From positions 744,001-808,000 of the forward strand of contig CAVUSI010000003.1 in assembly GCA_963744115.1 (NCBI GenBank): a DNA stretch of 64,000 nucleotides, given 5' to 3'. The stretch comes from Chersky-267 sp963744115. GTDB lineage: Bacteria; Chloroflexota; Limnocylindria; Limnocylindrales; CSP1-4. The position numbers and the translations under genes are program-made. Positions 61,919 through 64,000 of this stretch are shown piece by piece; the stretch's first letter is position 1, and each line of letters opens with the position of its first letter. The notes beneath the pieces were generated by a model that was not told the origin of the DNA, searched no databases, and saw only the letters and a program-made list of their open reading frames with translations.

Positions 61919-63328
61919 ATGACCTCGAATGCGACCAGAGACGCCGTCCGTGATCGCCGCGACGAGTTCGCCTTCCACGACGACATCGTCTACCTGGCCG
62001 AGACGAAGCGCGGCCTGACCCGCGACACGGTCGAGGAGATCAGCCGGTTCAAGAACGAGCCGGAGTGGATGCTCAAGTTCCGGCTTCGGGCGTACGACCA
62101 CTTCCTGGCTCGGCCGATGCCCACCTGGGGCGGGGACCTCACCCACATCGACTTCGACAAGATCGTCTACTACCGCAAGCCGTCCGAGCGGGAAGAGAAG
62201 TCGTGGGACGACGTCCCGGAGAAGATCAAGGCGACGTTCGAGAAGCTGGGCATCCCCGAGGCGGAGCGCAAGTTCCTGGCCGGTGTCGGCGCCCAGTACG
62301 ACAGCGAGGTCGTCTACCACTCGGTCCGCGAGGAGCTGTCGAAGATCGGCGTCGTGTTCATGGGCACGGACCAGGCCCTGATCGAGTACCCGGAGATCTT
62401 CCGCAAGTACTTCGGCACGGTCGTCCCGCCGGAGGACAACAAGTTCGCGGCGCTCAACAGCGCGGTCTGGTCGGGCGGGTCGTTCGTCTACGTCCCCAAG
62501 GGCGTCGAGGTCCCGCTGCCGCTCCAGGCCTACTTCCGGATCAACGGCGAGAACACCGGCCAGTTCGAACGGACGCTGATCGTCGTCGACGAGGGTGCCC
62601 GGGTCCACTACATCGAGGGCTGCACGGCTCCGATCTACGCCACCGACTCGCTCCACGTCGCGGTCGTCGAGGTCATCGCGCTGCCCGGTTCGAAGGTCCG
62701 CTACACGACGATCCAGAACTGGTCCAACGACGTCTACAACCTCGTGACGAAGCGCGCCCACGCCCACGCGAACTCGAGGGTCGAGTGGATCGATGCGAAT
62801 ACCGGTTCGCGGCTGACGATGAAGTACCCGGCCATCTACCTCCGCGGCGAGGGCGCCACCGCCGATATCATCTCGGTCGCGGTGGCCGGGGCCGGTCAGC
62901 ACCAGGACACCGGGGCCAAGGCGGTCCACCTCGCTCCGAACACGAAGTCGCGGATCGTCAGCAAGTCGGTCTCCAAGGACGGCGGTCGGGCGACCTACCG
63001 TGGACAGCTCAAGGTCGCGCCCGGGGCCACCAACGTCGTGGCCAGCGTCCGCTGCGACGCGCTGATGCTCGACGACATCAGCCGGAGCGACACCTACCCG
63101 TACATCGACATCCAGGAAGATGACACGACGATGACCCACGAAGCGGTCGTGGGCAAGATCAGCGCCGACCAGATCTTCTACCTGATGAGCCGCGGGCTGA
63201 CCGAGAACGAGGCGCAGAATCTCGTCGTCCAGGGGTTCCTCGAGGTCTTCACCAAGGAGCTGCCGATGGAGTACGCCATCGAGTTCAATCGCCTGGTGAA
63301 GCTCGAGATGGAGGGTTCGCTCGGATGA
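61919..63328 (+). CDS. sufB: Fe-S cluster assembly protein SufB
   Basis: 469-aa scaffold subunit of the SufBCD complex. Diagnostic segments: FHDDIVYLAETKRGL near the start, FKNEPEWMLKFRLRAYDHF, VWSGGSFVYVPKGVEVPLPL, YIEGCTAPIYATDSLH (conserved cysteine) and the C-terminal MSRGLTENEAQNLVVQGF. A GGAG site precedes ATG 61919, with a leader of about 70 nt after the promoter. sufD follows with an ATGA overlap. Confidence 0.95.
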   Translation: MTSNATRDAVRDRRDEFAFHDDIVYLAETKRGLTRDTVEEISRFKNEPEWMLKFRLRAYDHFLARPMPTWGGDLTHIDFDKIVYYRKPSEREEKSWDDVPEKIKATFEKLGIPEAERKFLAGVGAQYDSEVVYHSVREELSKIGVVFMGTDQALIEYPEIFRKYFGTVVPPEDNKFAALNSAVWSGGSFVYVPKGVEVPLPLQAYFRINGENTGQFERTLIVVDEGARVHYIEGCTAPIYATDSLHVAVVEVIALPGSKVRYTTIQNWSNDVYNLVTKRAHAHANSRVEWIDANTGSRLTMKYPAIYLRGEGATADIISVAVAGAGQHQDTGAKAVHLAPNTKSRIVSKSVSKDGGRATYRGQLKVAPGATNVVASVRCDALMLDDISRSDTYPYIDIQEDDTTMTHEAVVGKISADQIFYLMSRGLTENEAQNLVVQGFLEVFTKELPMEYAIEFNRLVKLEMEGSLG

Positions 63329-64000
63329 CCGTCCCGACCGCCGACCCGGCGGCCGGAGCCGGTCCGACAGCAACGACCCGGGCCGCGCGGCGCGGTCCGG
63401 CCGATCTGCCGTTCCGCTTCCCCGATCGTGACCTGGTCGAGCGGCTGTCGACCGAGCGCCACGAACCCGACTGGCTCCGAGCCGATCGGATCGCCGCGAT
63501 CGAGGCCTACGAGGGCCTCCCGGTCGAGGCGAACCGGCTGTATACCCCGTACATCGACCTGCGGACCGCCGACCTGCTGGACGTCCATCCGTACGTCCAG
63601 ACGGCTTCAGCACCGGTCGGCTCGGGTGCCGTCCCCGACGGGACGAGCGGGTTGATCGAGCTGCACGAAGACGCTGTGGCTGCGCTGGCCTTGTCGCCCG
63701 CGGCCATCGCCGCCGGAGTCACGCTCGAGACCCTCGCCGCGGCGCTGGAACGGGACCCCGACGGCCTACGGGCGGACCTGGAGGGTGGCTCGGACCTTCC
63801 GGTGGACGATAAGTTCGCCCAGCTGACGCGGAGCTCGTGGACCCAGGGCGTGCGTCTCGTCGTGCCCGCCGGGGCCCAGCTCGACCTTCCGTTCCTCATC
63901 CGCTGGGCGGTCGGGAACCCGGGGCGTGCGCTCGCCTCGAGGACGATCGTGCGCCTCGGCGAAGGAGCCAGGGCGTCGCTCGTCGAGGAGCTGGTCGCGT
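63325..64000 (+). CDS. sufD: Fe-S cluster assembly protein SufD (5' part)
   Basis: First 225 codons of SufD; the gene leaves the window at the right edge. EPDWLRADRIAAIEAYEGLPVE and YTPYIDLRTADL are typical of the N-terminal helical part; the beta-helix core begins near TRSSWTQGVRLVVPAGAQLDLPF. ATG 63325 overlaps the sufB stop. It pairs with SufB to bind the SufC ATPase, presumably encoded beyond the window. Confidence 0.9.
   Translation, partial: MTVPTADPAAGAGPTATTRAARRGPADLPFRFPDRDLVERLSTERHEPDWLRADRIAAIEAYEGLPVEANRLYTPYIDLRTADLLDVHPYVQTASAPVGSGAVPDGTSGLIELHEDAVAALALSPAAIAAGVTLETLAAALERDPDGLRADLEGGSDLPVDDKFAQLTRSSWTQGVRLVVPAGAQLDLPFLIRWAVGNPGRALASRTIVRLGEGARASLVEELVA

Noticed and set aside
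1..64000. CRISPR arrays, transposases, integrases, phage genes
   Set aside because: No regularly spaced repeats and no DDE, serine or tyrosine recombinase motifs were seen on either strand.

Overview
This is a GC-rich (roughly 70% by eye) bacterial chromosome segment with no rRNA, tRNA, CRISPR array, phage or insertion sequence that I can recognise. Gene content fits a free-living aerobic bacterium, probably Chloroflexota (Limnocylindria-like) or a deep actinobacterium. The pointers are GTG/TTG starts, many ATGA/GTGA overlaps, frequent leaderless promoters, a probable F420-type luciferase-family oxidoreductase, FabI, SufBD and RND pumps without a membrane-fusion partner. This placement is inference.

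Region 1 (1-16.9 kb) is one catabolic locus. A LacI-family repressor heads an operon with a two-subunit transketolase and an IolG-like dehydrogenase. Facing it, a seven-gene operon encodes a polyamine/opine-type ABC importer (ATPase, Tat-exported binding protein, two permeases), a luciferase-like oxidoreductase, a zinc alcohol dehydrogenase and an IolE-like isomerase. A second Gfo/Idh dehydrogenase plus a class III aminotransferase, and a CehA/McbA-type metallohydrolase, are transcribed the other way. Similar 16-20 bp operator-like sites with a central CG lie at three promoters (111, 10159 and 16898), as expected of a single LacI regulon. Cyclitol-type enzymes together with an aminotransferase and a cation-type importer suggest breakdown of an amino-polyol, aminocyclitol or aminosugar. 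From about 1.49 to 16.4 kb every gene carries single-base frameshifts, while the rest of the window carries none. This looks like local sequence error rather than decay.

Region 2 (17-30 kb) holds a nickel/cobalt ECF transporter (CbiM-CbiQ-CbiO) co-oriented with peptide deformylase and a small alpha/beta hydrolase, with a divergent Fur-family regulator and Nur-like boxes between them. It continues with a glycogen-debranching-type glycosidase, a MacB/FtsX-type ABC exporter and a divergent NarL-type two-component system, then FabI.

Region 3 (30-47 kb) contains a HAD phosphatase, a glutamate-semialdehyde-type aldehyde dehydrogenase, VOC, GNAT and J-domain proteins, a GABA/ornithine-type aminotransferase behind a striking palindrome, a lone heme-copper-oxidase-like membrane protein, a two-subunit CoA transferase, a double ABC cassette, a secreted NlpC/P60 hydrolase and a further class III aminotransferase. 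Two copies of a roughly 125 bp palindromic intergenic repeat sit here.

Region 4 (46.5-64 kb) contains MmpL and RND transporters, each controlled by an adjacent regulator (TetR, MarR) with clear palindromic operators. It also holds a HAD phosphatase, a phosphotriesterase-like hydrolase, OsmC, a YcaQ-type glycosylase, an uncharacterised Vps62-like membrane protein operon, and the start of the suf Fe-S operon (sufB, partial sufD) behind a strong promoter overlapped by a perfect palindrome. SufD runs off the right edge.
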